Assembly: GCA_024709225.1 (NCBI GenBank) | Contig: JANJXC010000013.1 | Coordinates: forward strand, 1 to 64,000 | Length of the DNA: 64,000 nucleotides | Source of the DNA: Gammaproteobacteria bacterium | Lineage (GTDB): Bacteria > Pseudomonadota > Gammaproteobacteria > Thiohalomonadales > Thiohalomonadaceae | Reading direction: 5' to 3' | Program-made: the position numbers and the translations under genes | Notes under the pieces: model-generated | Database searches by the model: none | What the model saw: only the letters and a program-made list of their open reading frames with translations | Told to the model about the DNA's origin: nothing | Part shown: positions 36,875 through 47,250 of the stretch, one piece after another | Numbering within the stretch: the stretch's first letter is position 1 | How the letters are laid out: each line of letters starts with the position of its first letter

Positions 36875-36966
36875 GTGCGGGCGGGTACGGCTGAGGGGCG
36901 GACGGGATTCTTTTCCCGTTGCGGGGATGGGGTAGAATACGCGCCCGCACTCACGACTGGATACGC

Positions 36967-37602
36967 ATGATGGCCGACGAACTTGCCGACCTGTTCCAGA
37001 ACAACCGCCACTGGGCGGCCCAGCATATCGCCCAGGACCCCGACTTCTTCACCCGCCTGTGGCAGCAGCAGAACCCGCAATACCTCTGGATCGGCTGTTC
37101 CGACAGCCGCGTCCCGGCCAACGACATTGTCGGCCTGGCGCCGGGCGAGCTGTTCGTGCACCGCAACGTGGGCAACATGGTCTACCACACCGATTTCAAC
37201 TGCATGTCGGTGCTGCAGTACGCCATCGAGATCCTGCAGGTCAAGCACATCATCGTCACCGGCCACTACGGCTGCGGCGGTGTGCGCGCCGCCCTGCAGA
37301 ACCGCGAGCTGGGGCTGATCGACAACTGGCTGTACGATGTGCGCGACATCTACGACCGCAACCGCAGCAAGCTTGAACGGTTGAGCGAGGAGGAGCGCGT
37401 CGATCGGTTGTGCGAGATGAACGTGGTGCAGCAGGTGGCCAATGTCTGCCACACCACCATCGTGCAGCGCGCCTGGCACAACGGGCAGCAGCTGTCGGTG
37501 CACGGCTGCATCTACAGCGTCAAGGACGGCATCCTGCGCGACCTGGGCGTGCGGGTCACCGGGGCGGAACAGCTGGCGCCGGTGTATCGGATAGAGGAGT
37601 AG
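36967..37602 (+). CDS. can: Beta-class carbonic anhydrase
   Basis: The 211-residue enzyme has the zinc ligands of beta-carbonic anhydrases, seen in CSDSRVPANDIVG (first Cys plus the Asp-Arg dyad) and VTGHYGCGGVRAAL (His and second Cys). It interconverts carbon dioxide and bicarbonate. Its length and LWIGCSDSRVPA block match the Escherichia coli Can type. The ATG at 36967 begins the family-typical N-terminus; the track start at 36919 lies upstream in the spacer. The gene is followed by a heptamer-arm element. Confidence 0.95.
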   Translation: MMADELADLFQNNRHWAAQHIAQDPDFFTRLWQQQNPQYLWIGCSDSRVPANDIVGLAPGELFVHRNVGNMVYHTDFNCMSVLQYAIEILQVKHIIVTGHYGCGGVRAALQNRELGLIDNWLYDVRDIYDRNRSKLERLSEEERVDRLCEMNVVQQVANVCHTTIVQRAWHNGQQLSVHGCIYSVKDGILRDLGVRVTGAEQLAPVYRIEE

Positions 37603-37812
37603 GGGGTAGGGACTGAGGACTAGGGACTGAGTGCGCCAGGCGCACGATTGTCTAGATCAGAAACCGTTCGCGCAGCGAACTAAGTCCTCAGTCCTCAGTC
37701 CTCAGTCCTCAGTCCTCAGTCCTCAGTCCTCAGTCCTCAGTCCTCAGTCCTCAGTCCTCAGTCCCTAGCCCTCAGTCCCTAGCCCTCAGTCCCTAGCCCT
37801 CAGTCCCTAGCC
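37603..37812. repeat. Heptamer-arm element with expanded (GTCCTCA)n array
   Basis: The left arm has GACTGAG, GACTAGG, GACTGAG steps, followed by a core with TTCGCGCAGCGAAC. From 37684 about 11 pure GTCCTCA copies follow, and then alternating GTCCCTA and GCCCTCA units to about 37812. The array overlaps the last codons of the convergent RDD gene. Confidence 0.95.
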
Positions 37813-38229
37813 CCTGATCTTGACCAGCACGCTCTCCGACCAGCGGTCGTGCCAGGTCATCCTGTCCCTGTCCCACAGCGACCACCAGAAGCCCAGACCG
37901 AGGGCGGCCCACGACACGATGGCGGTCATGAAGCGCAGCAGCGCCTGCATCCAGCCGATGGCATGGCCGTCGCGGGTCTGCACGCGGATGCGCCAGGTGC
38001 GCATCCCCAGGGTCTGGCCGCCGTGGGTCCAGAACCAGCCGAAGAACAGAAACGCCACCGCCAGCAGCCAGAACAGGGCCAGCGGGTCGAAACTGCCGTC
38101 GCCGGCGCCGCGGCGCAGCAGGGTGTAGGGCACGAAGGCGAACAGTTCCACGCCGAGCAGCAGCACGGTGTCGTACATCGCCGCGGCCAGGCGGCGCGGC
38201 AGGGGGCAGGGGGCGAGGTCAGCGTTCAA
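37807..38229 (-). CDS. RDD-family membrane protein
   Basis: The 140-residue protein has the RDD layout: the Arg-containing first helix region LPRRLAAAMYDTVLLLGVEL, a second helix (ALFWLLAVAFLFFGWFW), then GGQTLGMRTWRIRV, and a final helix before RDRMTWHDRWSES. RDD proteins are small inner-membrane proteins, some linked to ion exchange, and most have no known role. The TAG stop lies in the heptamer array. Divergent from the LtaS-like gene. Confidence 0.85.
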   Translation of the reverse strand: MNADLAPCPLPRRLAAAMYDTVLLLGVELFAFVPYTLLRRGAGDGSFDPLALFWLLAVAFLFFGWFWTHGGQTLGMRTWRIRVQTRDGHAIGWMQALLRFMTAIVSWAALGLGFWWSLWDRDRMTWHDRWSESVLVKIRG

Positions 38230-38415
38230 GATGGCAGGCCGGCAGTGAAAGTCAGGGGCGCCACCTTAGCGCGTTTCCCGGGAACTTTGAATATTTGCGT
38301 GCGTTTGCTCCCACTTTCCGCTCTGCACCGGCGCCGCGCAGCGGGTGCTTAAGCCGGTTTTAAGCTTCCCCTGCTAGTGTTCCCCCACTCGTCATGCCTG
38401 GGTGGTGGAACAGTT

Positions 38416-40338
38416 ATGGGTCGTGCTCTGCAATTTGATTTCAAGGGACGCTATACGGCCGTGCTGGCCTATGTGGCGGTGTTCATCGCCCTGTCCGCCC
38501 TCGTGCGTCTGGCGCTGCTGTGGAAGCAGTGGGGCGACATCGATGCCGGAGTGTTCGGGCTGCTGCAGGTTTTTGCCGTCGGTGTACTGTATGACCTGAT
38601 TACCGCCAACTATTTTGCCCTTCCCTTTGTCCTTTATCTGCTGCTGATTCCCGAGGTCGTCTTCCGTCACCGGCTGCAGCGGGCGCTGCTGGAGCTTGGC
38701 TATGTGGCGGCATTCGCCCTGCTGCTGTTCATCGGCATGGCGGAATGGTTGTTCTGGGACGAGTTCGGCAGCCGTTTCAACTTCGTCGCCGTGGACTACC
38801 TGATCTATACCCAGGAGGTCATCGGCAATATCCGCGAATCCTATCCGCTGACGGCCCTGCTCAGCGGCATTGCCGTGGCGGCGGCCACCCTGCATGTGTT
38901 CATTCGCCGCCGCCTCCTCGCCGGCCTTGCCCACCCCACACGTTTCGCGGCGCGCCTGCGCCATGCCGCCGGTTTTATCGGTGCGGCGGTACTGGCCACC
39001 GCTCTGATCGACAGTTCCCTGGCCCACGTTTCGGAGAACCGCTACGAAAACGAGCTGGCGAGCAACGGGCCGTACAGCTTTTTTGCCGCCTTCCGCAACA
39101 ACGAGCTGGACTACAACACCTTTTACCGCACCGAGCCCGAGGCGGTCGTGCAGCAACATCTGGAACGCCTGGTGGGCGACGGGGGCGACCCTGCCGGCGA
39201 CGGGCTTTCTGCGCACCACCTTATCCATGGGCACGGGGCGGAGCGTCGGCTCAACGTGATGCTGGTGGTGGTGGAGAGCCTGAGCGCCGAGTTCCTCGGC
39301 GCCTATGGCGATGAGCGCGGTCTGACGCCGCATCTCGACGCCATCGCCGCCGACAGCCTGCACTTCACCCGCCTGTATGCCACGGGGACGCGCACCGTGC
39401 GCGGGCTGGAGGCGGTGACCCTGTCCCTGCCGCCGACCCCGGGCAGCTCCATCGTCAAGCGGCCGAACAACGGCGGCCTGTTCTCGGCCGGCTTTCTGTT
39501 CCGCGAACGCGGCTACGACACCCGCTTCCTGTATGGCGGTTACGGCTACTTCGACAACATGAACGCCTTCTTCGCCGGCAACGGCTACGAGGTGGTCGAC
39601 CGCACCGACATGGATGAGACCGAGGCGCCCTTCGCCACCATCTGGGGGGTGGCGGACGAGTATCTGTTCAACCGCGCCCTGGCCGAGGCGGATCGCTCCC
39701 ATGCCGCAGGGCGGCCGTTCTTCCAGCACCTGCTGACCACCTCCAATCATCGCCCCTATACCTATCCGGATGGGCGCATCGACATCCCGTCGGGGACGGG
39801 GCGCGAGGGGGCGGTGAAGTACACCGACTGGGCGCTGGGCAACTTCATCGCCCAGGCGCGGCAGCATCCCTGGTTCGACGACACAATTTTCGTCATCGTC
39901 GCCGACCACTGCGCCAGCAGCGCCGGCCGGGCCGAGCTGGATGTGGCGCGCTACCGCATTCCGCTGCTGGTCTATGCCCCGCGCCATATCCGGCCGCAGC
40001 AGGTCGACACGCTGGCCAGCCAGATCGATGTCATGCCCACCGTGCTCGGCCTGCTCGACTTCAGCTACGACAGCAAGTTCTTCGGCCAGGACCTGCTGGC
40101 CGCCGGCAGCGGCGGCCGGGCCTTCATCGGCAACTACCAGAAGCTGGGCTATCTGCACGGCGACCGCCTTACCGTGCTGTCACCGCAGCAGGCGGTCAGC
40201 GCCTATACGGTGGATGCCGGAAGCGGCCGCCTGCGGGTTACGGCGCCGGATGCCGGGGAACTGGCCGACACCGTGGCGCTGTACCAGGGGGCCAGCGCGC
40301 TCTATCACCGCGGCCTCCAGGCCTGGGGCGTCAACTGA
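38416..40338 (+). CDS. LtaS/OpgB-type membrane sulfatase-fold phosphotransferase
   Basis: The 640-residue protein has about five or six N-terminal membrane helices and a periplasmic sulfatase-fold catalytic domain (from about residue 280). Visible active-site segments are VVVESLSAEFLGAYG, the nucleophile region YATGTRTVRGLEAVT, and VADHCASS near the C-terminal metal site. Family members transfer phosphoglycerol or phosphoethanolamine from phospholipids to envelope glycans. In Gram-negatives, OpgB/MdoB-like modification of periplasmic glucans is the closest known function, but the substrate is not determined here. ATG at 38416 is chosen as the first within the family N-terminus. It overlaps the convergent PAP2 gene by 8 bases. 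Confidence 0.85.
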   Translation: MGRALQFDFKGRYTAVLAYVAVFIALSALVRLALLWKQWGDIDAGVFGLLQVFAVGVLYDLITANYFALPFVLYLLLIPEVVFRHRLQRALLELGYVAAFALLLFIGMAEWLFWDEFGSRFNFVAVDYLIYTQEVIGNIRESYPLTALLSGIAVAAATLHVFIRRRLLAGLAHPTRFAARLRHAAGFIGAAVLATALIDSSLAHVSENRYENELASNGPYSFFAAFRNNELDYNTFYRTEPEAVVQQHLERLVGDGGDPAGDGLSAHHLIHGHGAERRLNVMLVVVESLSAEFLGAYGDERGLTPHLDAIAADSLHFTRLYATGTRTVRGLEAVTLSLPPTPGSSIVKRPNNGGLFSAGFLFRERGYDTRFLYGGYGYFDNMNAFFAGNGYEVVDRTDMDETEAPFATIWGVADEYLFNRALAEADRSHAAGRPFFQHLLTTSNHRPYTYPDGRIDIPSGTGREGAVKYTDWALGNFIAQARQHPWFDDTIFVIVADHCASSAGRAELDVARYRIPLLVYAPRHIRPQQVDTLASQIDVMPTVLGLLDFSYDSKFFGQDLLAAGSGGRAFIGNYQKLGYLHGDRLTVLSPQQAVSAYTVDAGSGRLRVTAPDAGELADTVALYQGASALYHRGLQAWGVN

Positions 40339-41029
40339 CGGGCCAGACCCGTTGCCGGAAGGCCCATGCATACAGGCCGAGGGCGACGCTCCAGCAGATG
40401 AAGGCCGACCAGACATCGTGCGAGACGAAGTGCGCGCCGCGTACCCACTGGGTGGCGGCGAACAGCGTGCCGGTGGCCAGGGCCAGGCCAAGGCCGGCCA
40501 GGGCCAGGCGGCGGTTGCGGCCGAGGAACAGGAAGTAGAGGAAAAACAGCGAAAACCCACCCGACGAGTGGCCACCGGGAAAGCAGACGCCGCGCGGCAT
40601 GTCCGCCGGACGCGGGCTGAACACCGGGACATACTGCCGGTCGCCGCCGTACTGCGCCAGATTCCAGGGACAGTCCACGTTGGAGTAGTGCTTGCCGAGG
40701 GCGACCAGCCCGGTGCCGAGCAGCATGCAGAGGAAGGCATAGGCGAAGGTACGCCGCCAGTGGCGCAACCGCGGCACGAGCCATGAACCGGCCAGGCCGA
40801 GCAGGACAAAGATGGCGATCAGCCTGATGACGTCGGCGCCGCCGTCGTGCAGCACCTTCTGGGTCAGCCAGGTATCGCCGATGCGCCAGCGGGCCAGTTC
40901 GACGTCGTAGAGCAGGTTGCTGACGGCCAGGTCCAGCCCGGAAAACTGGCCGAGCACGGCCAGGATGAGAAACAGCAGCGCCGGCAGGAGGCCGTGCCGC
41001 AGCCAGAAGTGTCGTGTGTTGTCGGTCAT
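40331..41029 (-). CDS. PAP2-family membrane phosphatase
   Basis: The 232-residue membrane protein has the PAP2 motifs in the LpxE/PgpB-like branch: KHYSNVDCPW, GGHSSGGFSLFFLY and RGAHFVSHDVWSA, the last with the catalytic His and Asp. Several membrane helices surround them. Possible substrates are phosphatidylglycerophosphate, lipid A phosphate or undecaprenyl diphosphate. Sequence does not choose among them. Its convergent overlap with the LtaS-like gene suggests long association, and a lipid-recycling link is possible but unproven. ATG 41029 was selected over the track start because the membrane topology begins there. Confidence 0.85.
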   Translation of the reverse strand: MTDNTRHFWLRHGLLPALLFLILAVLGQFSGLDLAVSNLLYDVELARWRIGDTWLTQKVLHDGGADVIRLIAIFVLLGLAGSWLVPRLRHWRRTFAYAFLCMLLGTGLVALGKHYSNVDCPWNLAQYGGDRQYVPVFSPRPADMPRGVCFPGGHSSGGFSLFFLYFLFLGRNRRLALAGLGLALATGTLFAATQWVRGAHFVSHDVWSAFICWSVALGLYAWAFRQRVWPVS

Positions 41030-41212
41030 GGTTCGCGCACCCGGAAGTTGGGGCGCCATTGTTCCATGACATTCCTGAAGTTTTCATGAAGTCGGCGGCG
41101 GTCCGGCCGGCCCGGGGCCGGGGTTTCCGCCCGCATCCCGCGTTTTCCCTTTCCCCGGTTTGCCAGTATCATTGGCGCCTCTCCGAATTCTCACCGAAAG
41201 GCCTGCCCTGTC

Positions 41213-44200
41213 ATGCTGCTGTTGCGCGGAAGTCCGGCTCTGTCACCGTTTCGTCTGGAAAAGCTGCTGGCGCAGGTGCGCCGCGCGGTGCCGGCGGTGG
41301 AACACCTCTACGCCGAATTCGTCCACTTCGCCGACACGGAGCGGGCGCTCACCGACGCCGAGCGTAGCGTGCTGGAGCAGCTGCTGTCCTACGGTCCGCG
41401 CCTGAGCGTGGAGGAGCCGCACGGGCGGCTGTTCTTCGTGGTGCCGCGCCTCGGCACCATCTCCCCCTGGGCCTCCAAGGCCACCGACATCGCCCACAAC
41501 TGCGGCCTGTCCATGGTGCACCGGCTGGAGCGTGGCGTCGCTTACTACGCTGCCAAGGCGGGGGATGCCCCGTTCAGCGAGGACGAGGCCGCCGCCGTGG
41601 CGGCCCTGCTGCACGACCGCATGACCGAGAGCGTGCTGGACGCCCTGGACGAGGCGGCCGGGCTGTTTCGCGTGCAGGAGCCGGGCGCGCTGCGCACGGT
41701 GGACGTGCTCTCCGGCGGTCGCGCCGCGCTGGAGCGGGCCAACCGGGAGTGGGGCCTGGCCCTGGCCGGCGACGAAATCGACTATCTGGTGGAGAACTTC
41801 ATCGCCCTGGGCCGCAATCCCACCGACGTCGAGCTGATGATGTTCGCCCAGGCCAACTCCGAGCACTGCCGCCACAAGATCTTCAACGCCGACTGGGTCA
41901 TCGACGGCCAGGCGCAGGAAAAGTCGCTGTTCGGCATGATCCGCAACACCTATCACCACAACTCCCGCGGCATCCTGTCCGCCTACAAGGACAATGCGGC
42001 GGTGATCGAAGGCTATGAGGCCGGCCGCTTCTACCCGCTGCCCGGTAGCAACGAATACCGCTATCACCAGGAGCCGGTGGCGATCCTGATGAAGGTGGAG
42101 ACCCACAACCACCCCACCGCCATTTCGCCGTTTCCCGGCGCGGCCACCGGCTCCGGCGGCGAGATCCGCGATGAGGGTGCCACCGGCCGCGGCTCCAAGC
42201 CCAAGGCGGGCCTGACCGGCTTCTCCGTCTCCAACCTGCGCATCCCCGGCTTCGAACAGCCCTGGGAACGCGACCACGGCAAGCCGGGGCGTATCGTCTC
42301 GGCCCTGCAGATCATGATCGACGGCCCGCTCGGCGCGGCGGCCTTCAACAACGAATTCGGTCGCCCGGCCATCAACGGCTACTTCCGCACCTATGAAGAG
42401 AAGGTTGCCGGCCCCAACGGCGAAGAGGTGCGCGGCTACCACAAGCCCATCATGCTGGCCGGCGGCCTCGGCAACATCCGCGTCGACCACGTGGAGAAGA
42501 ACCGCATCCCGCCCGGCGCGCAGCTGGTGGTGCTGGGCGGTCCGGCCATGCTCATCGGCCTGGGCGGCGGCGCGGCATCGAGCATGAGCACCGGCCAGTC
42601 CCACGAGGACCTGGACTTCGCCTCGGTGCAGCGCGGCAATCCCGAAATCGAGCGCCGCTGCCAGGAGGTCATCGACCGCTGCTGGCAGCTGGGCGAACAG
42701 AATCCCATCGTCTCCATCCACGATGTCGGCGCCGGCGGCCTGTCCAACGCCATGCCGGAGCTGGTCAACGACGCCGGCCGCGGTGCGCGCTTCGAGCTGC
42801 GCGCCATCCCCAATGACGAGCCGGGCATGGCGCCGATGGAGATCTGGTGCAACGAGGCGCAGGAGCGCTACGTCCTCGCCGTGCGGCCGGAGGACCTGGA
42901 GCGCTTCGCCAGGATCTGCGAGCGCGAGCGCGCGCCCTATGCGGTGATCGGTGAGGCCACCGAGGAACAGCGCCTGGTGCTGGGCGACGGCCACTTCGAG
43001 AACACCCCCATCGACCTGCCGCTGGAGGTGCTGCTGGGCAAGCCGCCCAAGATGCTGCGCGACGTGCAGCACAAGCCGTTCCACAAGAGCGAGCTGCGCA
43101 CCGCGCACATCGACCTTAAGGATGCCGCCTACCGCCTGCTGCGCCTGCCCACGGTGGCGAGCAAGAACTTCCTCATCACCATCGGCGATCGTACCGTCAC
43201 CGGCCTGGTGTGCCGCGACCAGATGGTTGGCCCGTGGCAGGTGCCGGTGGCCGACTGCGGCGTCACCGCCACCTCCTTCGACGTCTACACCGGCGAGGCC
43301 ATGGCCATGGGCGAGCGCACCCCCGTCGCCCTCATCGATCACGCCGCCTCGGCGCGCATGGCGGTGGGCGAGGCGCTGACCAACATCCTTGCCGCCCGCA
43401 TCGACGACATCTCCCGCATCGTGCTGTCCGCCAACTGGATGGCCCCGGCCGGTCATCCCGGCGAGGACGCCGGCCTGTACGCTGCGGTCAAGGCGGTGGG
43501 CATGGAACTGTGTCCGGCGCTCGGCATCGCCATCCCGGTGGGCAAGGACTCCATGTCCATGAAGACGGTGTGGGAGGAGAACGGCGACAAGAAGAGTGTC
43601 ACCGCGCCGCTGTCGCTCATCGTCACCGCCTTCGCCCCGGTGTCCGATGTGCGCAACAGCCTGACCCCCGAACTGCGCGCCGAGCACGGCGACACCGACC
43701 TCATCTTCATCGACCTGGGCAAGGGGCGTAACCGCATGGGCGGCTCCTGTCTGGCACAGGTGTACAAGGAACTGGGCCACCACGCACCGGACCTGGACGA
43801 TGCGGCGCAGTTCAAGGCCTTCTTCGGCTGCATCCAGGAGTTGAACGCCAAGGGCTTGCTGCTGGCCTATCACGATCGCTCCGACGGCGGCCTGTTCACC
43901 ACCCTGGCGGAGATGGCCTTCGCCGGCCACACCGGCATCAGCATCGAACTGGACGGACTGGAGGGCGACGCCGCCTCAGTCCTGTTCAACGAGGAATTGG
44001 GTGCGGTGATCCAGGTGCGCCACGTCGACACCGACGACGTGCTGGCGTATCTGCACGATGCCGGCCTCGGCAGGCACAGCCTGGTCATCGGCACGCTCAA
44101 CGACGACGACCGCCTGGTCATCACGCAGGATCGCATCGAGTTGTTCAATGAGCCGCGCATCGAACTGCAGCGTGCCTGGGCCGAGACCAGCTACCGCATG

Positions 44201-45115
44201 CAGGCGTTGCGCGACAATCCCGAGTGCGCGCAGGAAGAATTCGACACCCTGCTCGACGCCGACGACCCGGGCCTGCATGTGGAGCTCAGCTTCGACATCG
44301 ACGAAGACGTGGCGGCGCCGTTTATACACACCGGCCAGCGTCCGCGCGTCGCCGTGCTGCGCGAGCAGGGCGTCAACGGCCAGGTGGAAATGGCGGCGGC
44401 GTTTGATCGCGCCGGCTTCGCCGCGGTGGATGTGCACATGAGCGACATCATCGCCGGCCGCACCGCGCTGAAGGATTTCACCGGCCTGGTGGCCTGCGGC
44501 GGCTTCTCCTACGGCGACGTGCTCGGCGCCGGCGGCGGCTGGGCCAAGTCGATCCTGTTCAACCCGCGGGCGCGCGATGAATTCGCGGCCTTCTTCCAGC
44601 GCGGCGACAGCTTCAGCCTCGGCGTGTGCAACGGCTGCCAGATGATGTCCAACCTGCACGAACTCATCCCCGGCGCCGAGGGTTGGCCGCGCTTCGTGCG
44701 CAACGAGTCCGAACAGTTCGAGGCGCGCGTGGCGATGGTGGAGGTGGTGAAATCACCGTCGCTGTTCCTCGCCGGCATGGAAGGCTCACGCATGCCCATC
44801 GCCGTGGCCCACGGTGAAGGCCGCGCCGAGTTTGCCGACGCCGAGATGGGGCCGGCCCTGGCCCTGCGCGATCACCGCGTGGCCATGCGCTGGGTCAACA
44901 ACTACGGCGACCCCACCGAGATCTATCCGTTCAATCCCAACGGCTCGCCGCTGGGCATCACCGGCATGACCACCGCCGACGGCCGCGTCACCATCATGAT
45001 GCCGCACCCGGAACGCGTGTTCCGCGCCGTGCAGCATTCCTGGGGGCTGGATACCTGGGGCGAAGATGGCCCCTGGCTGCGCATGTTCCGCAACGCGCGG
45101 GTGTGGGTGGGGTAA
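41213..45115 (+). CDS. purL: Phosphoribosylformylglycinamidine synthase
   Basis: The 1300-residue large-type PurL converts FGAR, glutamine and ATP to FGAM in purine biosynthesis. The order is an N-terminal PurS-like domain, a linker with [16 protein letters not shown], two AIRS-like ATP-binding halves (including [20 protein letters not shown] and SGG-type loops), and a C-terminal glutaminase with the nucleophile in [12 protein letters not shown] and a late HPERVFR dyad. Full length and all landmarks are normal. The ATG at 41213 has AAAGG about 12 bases upstream. It is monocistronic. Confidence 0.97.
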   Translation: MLLLRGSPALSPFRLEKLLAQVRRAVPAVEHLYAEFVHFADTERALTDAERSVLEQLLSYGPRLSVEEPHGRLFFVVPRLGTISPWASKATDIAHNCGLSMVHRLERGVAYYAAKAGDAPFSEDEAAAVAALLHDRMTESVLDALDEAAGLFRVQEPGALRTVDVLSGGRAALERANREWGLALAGDEIDYLVENFIALGRNPTDVELMMFAQANSEHCRHKIFNADWVIDGQAQEKSLFGMIRNTYHHNSRGILSAYKDNAAVIEGYEAGRFYPLPGSNEYRYHQEPVAILMKVETHNHPTAISPFPGAATGSGGEIRDEGATGRGSKPKAGLTGFSVSNLRIPGFEQPWERDHGKPGRIVSALQIMIDGPLGAAAFNNEFGRPAINGYFRTYEEKVAGPNGEEVRGYHKPIMLAGGLGNIRVDHVEKNRIPPGAQLVVLGGPAMLIGLGGGAASSMSTGQSHEDLDFASVQRGNPEIERRCQEVIDRCWQLGEQNPIVSIHDVGAGGLSNAMPELVNDAGRGARFELRAIPNDEPGMAPMEIWCNEAQERYVLAVRPEDLERFARICERERAPYAVIGEATEEQRLVLGDGHFENTPIDLPLEVLLGKPPKMLRDVQHKPFHKSELRTAHIDLKDAAYRLLRLPTVASKNFLITIGDRTVTGLVCRDQMVGPWQVPVADCGVTATSFDVYTGEAMAMGERTPVALIDHAASARMAVGEALTNILAARIDDISRIVLSANWMAPAGHPGEDAGLYAAVKAVGMELCPALGIAIPVGKDSMSMKTVWEENGDKKSVTAPLSLIVTAFAPVSDVRNSLTPELRAEHGDTDLIFIDLGKGRNRMGGSCLAQVYKELGHHAPDLDDAAQFKAFFGCIQELNAKGLLLAYHDRSDGGLFTTLAEMAFAGHTGISIELDGLEGDAASVLFNEELGAVIQVRHVDTDDVLAYLHDAGLGRHSLVIGTLNDDDRLVITQDRIELFNEPRIELQRAWAETSYRMQALRDNPECAQEEFDTLLDADDPGLHVELSFDIDEDVAAPFIHTGQRPRVAVLREQGVNGQVEMAAAFDRAGFAAVDVHMSDIIAGRTALKDFTGLVACGGFSYGDVLGAGGGWAKSILFNPRARDEFAAFFQRGDSFSLGVCNGCQMMSNLHELIPGAEGWPRFVRNESEQFEARVAMVEVVKSPSLFLAGMEGSRMPIAVAHGEGRAEFADAEMGPALALRDHRVAMRWVNNYGDPTEIYPFNPNGSPLGITGMTTADGRVTIMMPHPERVFRAVQHSWGLDTWGEDGPWLRMFRNARVWVG

Positions 45116-45120
45116 TCGGG

Positions 45121-45270
45121 ATATACGATGCAAGTGGCAAGATACGAGGGAATGAACTCGCTGCGCTCGTACTGCTTTTGAAATCAGGTATAGGTCGGGT
45201 TGGCGCAGCGTAACCCGACGTGTCCAGGGCCGACCGCGTGTTGTCGGGTTACGGCTGCGCGTCGGGCAAC
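45121..45270. repeat. Half heptamer-arm element and GGGTT palindromes
   Basis: Just after purL, CAAGTGGCAAGATACGAG and the core AACTCGCTGCGCTCGT form half of the dispersed element, with the right arm missing. Next to it GTCGGGTT and AACCCGAC form a hairpin, and GTCGGGTTACGG occurs once more. No gene is seen. Confidence 0.65.
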
Positions 45271-45297
45271 ACCCTCTTGCCCCACACCATTACGCCC

Positions 45298-47250
45298 TCA
45301 GAATTTCTTTTTCAGGCTGTCCAGCAGCTTGCCGCTTTCCTGCTTCAGTTTCTGTTCCTGCTCATTCGCCAGCGCCTTCTTGCGCGCCTCCAGATCTGCC
45401 TTGGCCTTGTCCAGGTCGGCGCGCAGGCGATCCAGCTCTGCCTGTCGGGCGCTGATCCGGTCCCTGACACTGCCCTCGGCCGCTGCCAACTGGTCGCTGA
45501 ACTTGCGCCGCTCGGCGGCGATGCGTTCGTTGACTTGGGCCTGGACGCGTGCCTGGGCGGCCTCGATCTTCGCCTGCACGTGACGGCGGAAGCCCTGTTC
45601 CAGCAGGTCGGCCAGATTGGTGCGCAGCGTCCACTTGATATCGCTCCAGCTGCCGGAGACCCGCGCATCGACCTTGACCTGGTCGGCGCCCGCCACTGCC
45701 GAGGTGAGGATCTTGCGCATGGTGTCCGAGCTGCCGGCCACGGCAAATTCGACGCCGCTGAAGGTATTGTCGAGGCGGATGTCCACCTGCTGTCCGCGCA
45801 GTTCGGCGTTGAACTCCGAGCGGCCCGCCGCCTTGGCAAAGCCGAGCTTGGCCGCCTCACTGCTGACCAGTGCGTAATCGGTCAGGGCATAGCGGCCGAT
45901 GGTGAATGACAGGCGTTCCAGCGGGGTGGCGGTGGTGTGGTCGATGACCAGTTCGGTACGGGTGTCGTACCAGCCCTGCTGCGGGAAATGGCCGGTGATG
46001 GTGGCGACCAGCGGCTTGCCGATGATGACAGGGTCGCTGGTGACATTGGTGATCTGGCCGGTGAGGTCGGCGGCGTAGTCGCCGCTGCTCGAGCGTGAGC
46101 TGATCTGCGCCTGCTTGAGCCAGAACAGCGGATAGGTGTTGGGGCGGCCGAAGGCATAGTTGCGTCCCGCGCCACGTTCCGGGGCACGCAGTTCGCGCGC
46201 CGCCTTTTCCTCGGCACTGCGCTTGGGCGGCATGTAGTCGCGCGCCGTCTCCATATAGCGGCGGGCGTCGGTCACCTTGGCGTAAAGTTCCGGGCCGAAC
46301 AGTACGTTGGAGAGGCTGCGCGCATCCAGCGACGGAATGCGGAAGCGGGTCTTGAGGGCGCGGATATCCTCCTGCACCAGGCGGTCGATCTCGGCGTATG
46401 CCGTCCGGACGGCACGCGTCTCGCTGCCCAGGGCGGCACCGGCATCGCGCACGGCGGCGGCCTGAACGTCGAACTCGTCGCGGATCGCCTCCAGTTCCTT
46501 GACGGAGGACTGCAGCTCCTTCACGTCCTTGAAATTGTCGCGCTTGACCCGGCGCAGCCGCTCGCCCAGTGCGGCCGCAGTGTCCTTGCCGGGGAGCGCG
46601 GCGATGCGCTGCTCCCATGCCGTTGTCTTCTGTCCCAGCTCCGCCTGCAACTCGGCCAGGCGTGCCTGGCTCTGCAACTGCCCGGTGATCTGGCTGAGTT
46701 GCGCGCCGGGATCGGCGCCCTGGGCCAGCGCCGCCAGGTCGCCGAAGACGTTGGCGGAAAATTCCTTCTGCACGTTGTCCAGCACGGTGTCGGCGTAACC
46801 CGGTCCCGCGGACGGCTCTGCCGGCGCAACAGGGACGACGTAGCCGGGCCGGGCCCGGGGGGAGCCCAGCTGGATGCCGTCGATCGCGGCCTCGTCGATC
46901 ACGACCTTGCCGCGCAACAGGGCATCCCACAGCATCTGCCAGCGCAGTTCGCCGATGCGCACCAGATTGCGCGCCGGCGTGGCGGCGTCGGTGATCTGGA
47001 TGTCGCGCACGCTGAGGCTGGCGCGCCAGACGCTGGACTCCACGGCGCCCACGTTCACTTCGGCCCCCACCGCACGGGTGCCGCCATACTCCAGTGCCCG
47101 CCGCAGGTGAGCGTCGAAAAAGAAGAAGAAATAGGCCCAGGTCAGCAGTGCCAGCAGGGCAAACGGCAGCACCGCCTCGGTACGGATGGGGCCCTGGCGC
47201 CGGGGCTTTTTCTGTGCGCTGTCAGCCGTAGAGTTTGTCATAGGTCGCAT
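45298..47250 (-). CDS. TIGR03545-family protein (AsmA-like)
   Basis: The 650-residue protein has one N-terminal membrane helix (AVLPFALLALLTWAYFFFFF) and a long periplasmic part. An AsmA/DUF748-like beta region opens it, with VRDIQITDAATPARNLVRIGE. Coiled-coil stretches occupy about residues 180-310 and the last 110 residues. This matches TIGR03545, described only as a large uncharacterised family always beside TIGR03546, which is also true here. AsmA-like proteins act in envelope lipid transport, so a similar role is plausible. It overlaps its partner by about 29 bases; the second methionine at 47241 is an alternative start. Confidence 0.85.
   Translation of the reverse strand: MRPMTNSTADSAQKKPRRQGPIRTEAVLPFALLALLTWAYFFFFFDAHLRRALEYGGTRAVGAEVNVGAVESSVWRASLSVRDIQITDAATPARNLVRIGELRWQMLWDALLRGKVVIDEAAIDGIQLGSPRARPGYVVPVAPAEPSAGPGYADTVLDNVQKEFSANVFGDLAALAQGADPGAQLSQITGQLQSQARLAELQAELGQKTTAWEQRIAALPGKDTAAALGERLRRVKRDNFKDVKELQSSVKELEAIRDEFDVQAAAVRDAGAALGSETRAVRTAYAEIDRLVQEDIRALKTRFRIPSLDARSLSNVLFGPELYAKVTDARRYMETARDYMPPKRSAEEKAARELRAPERGAGRNYAFGRPNTYPLFWLKQAQISSRSSSGDYAADLTGQITNVTSDPVIIGKPLVATITGHFPQQGWYDTRTELVIDHTTATPLERLSFTIGRYALTDYALVSSEAAKLGFAKAAGRSEFNAELRGQQVDIRLDNTFSGVEFAVAGSSDTMRKILTSAVAGADQVKVDARVSGSWSDIKWTLRTNLADLLEQGFRRHVQAKIEAAQARVQAQVNERIAAERRKFSDQLAAAEGSVRDRISARQAELDRLRADLDKAKADLEARKKALANEQEQKLKQESGKLLDSLKKKF

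Noticed and set aside
41243-43930. 895-residue minus-strand ORF opposite purL
   Set aside because: Antisense shadow; composition is biased and purL landmarks on the plus strand are complete.
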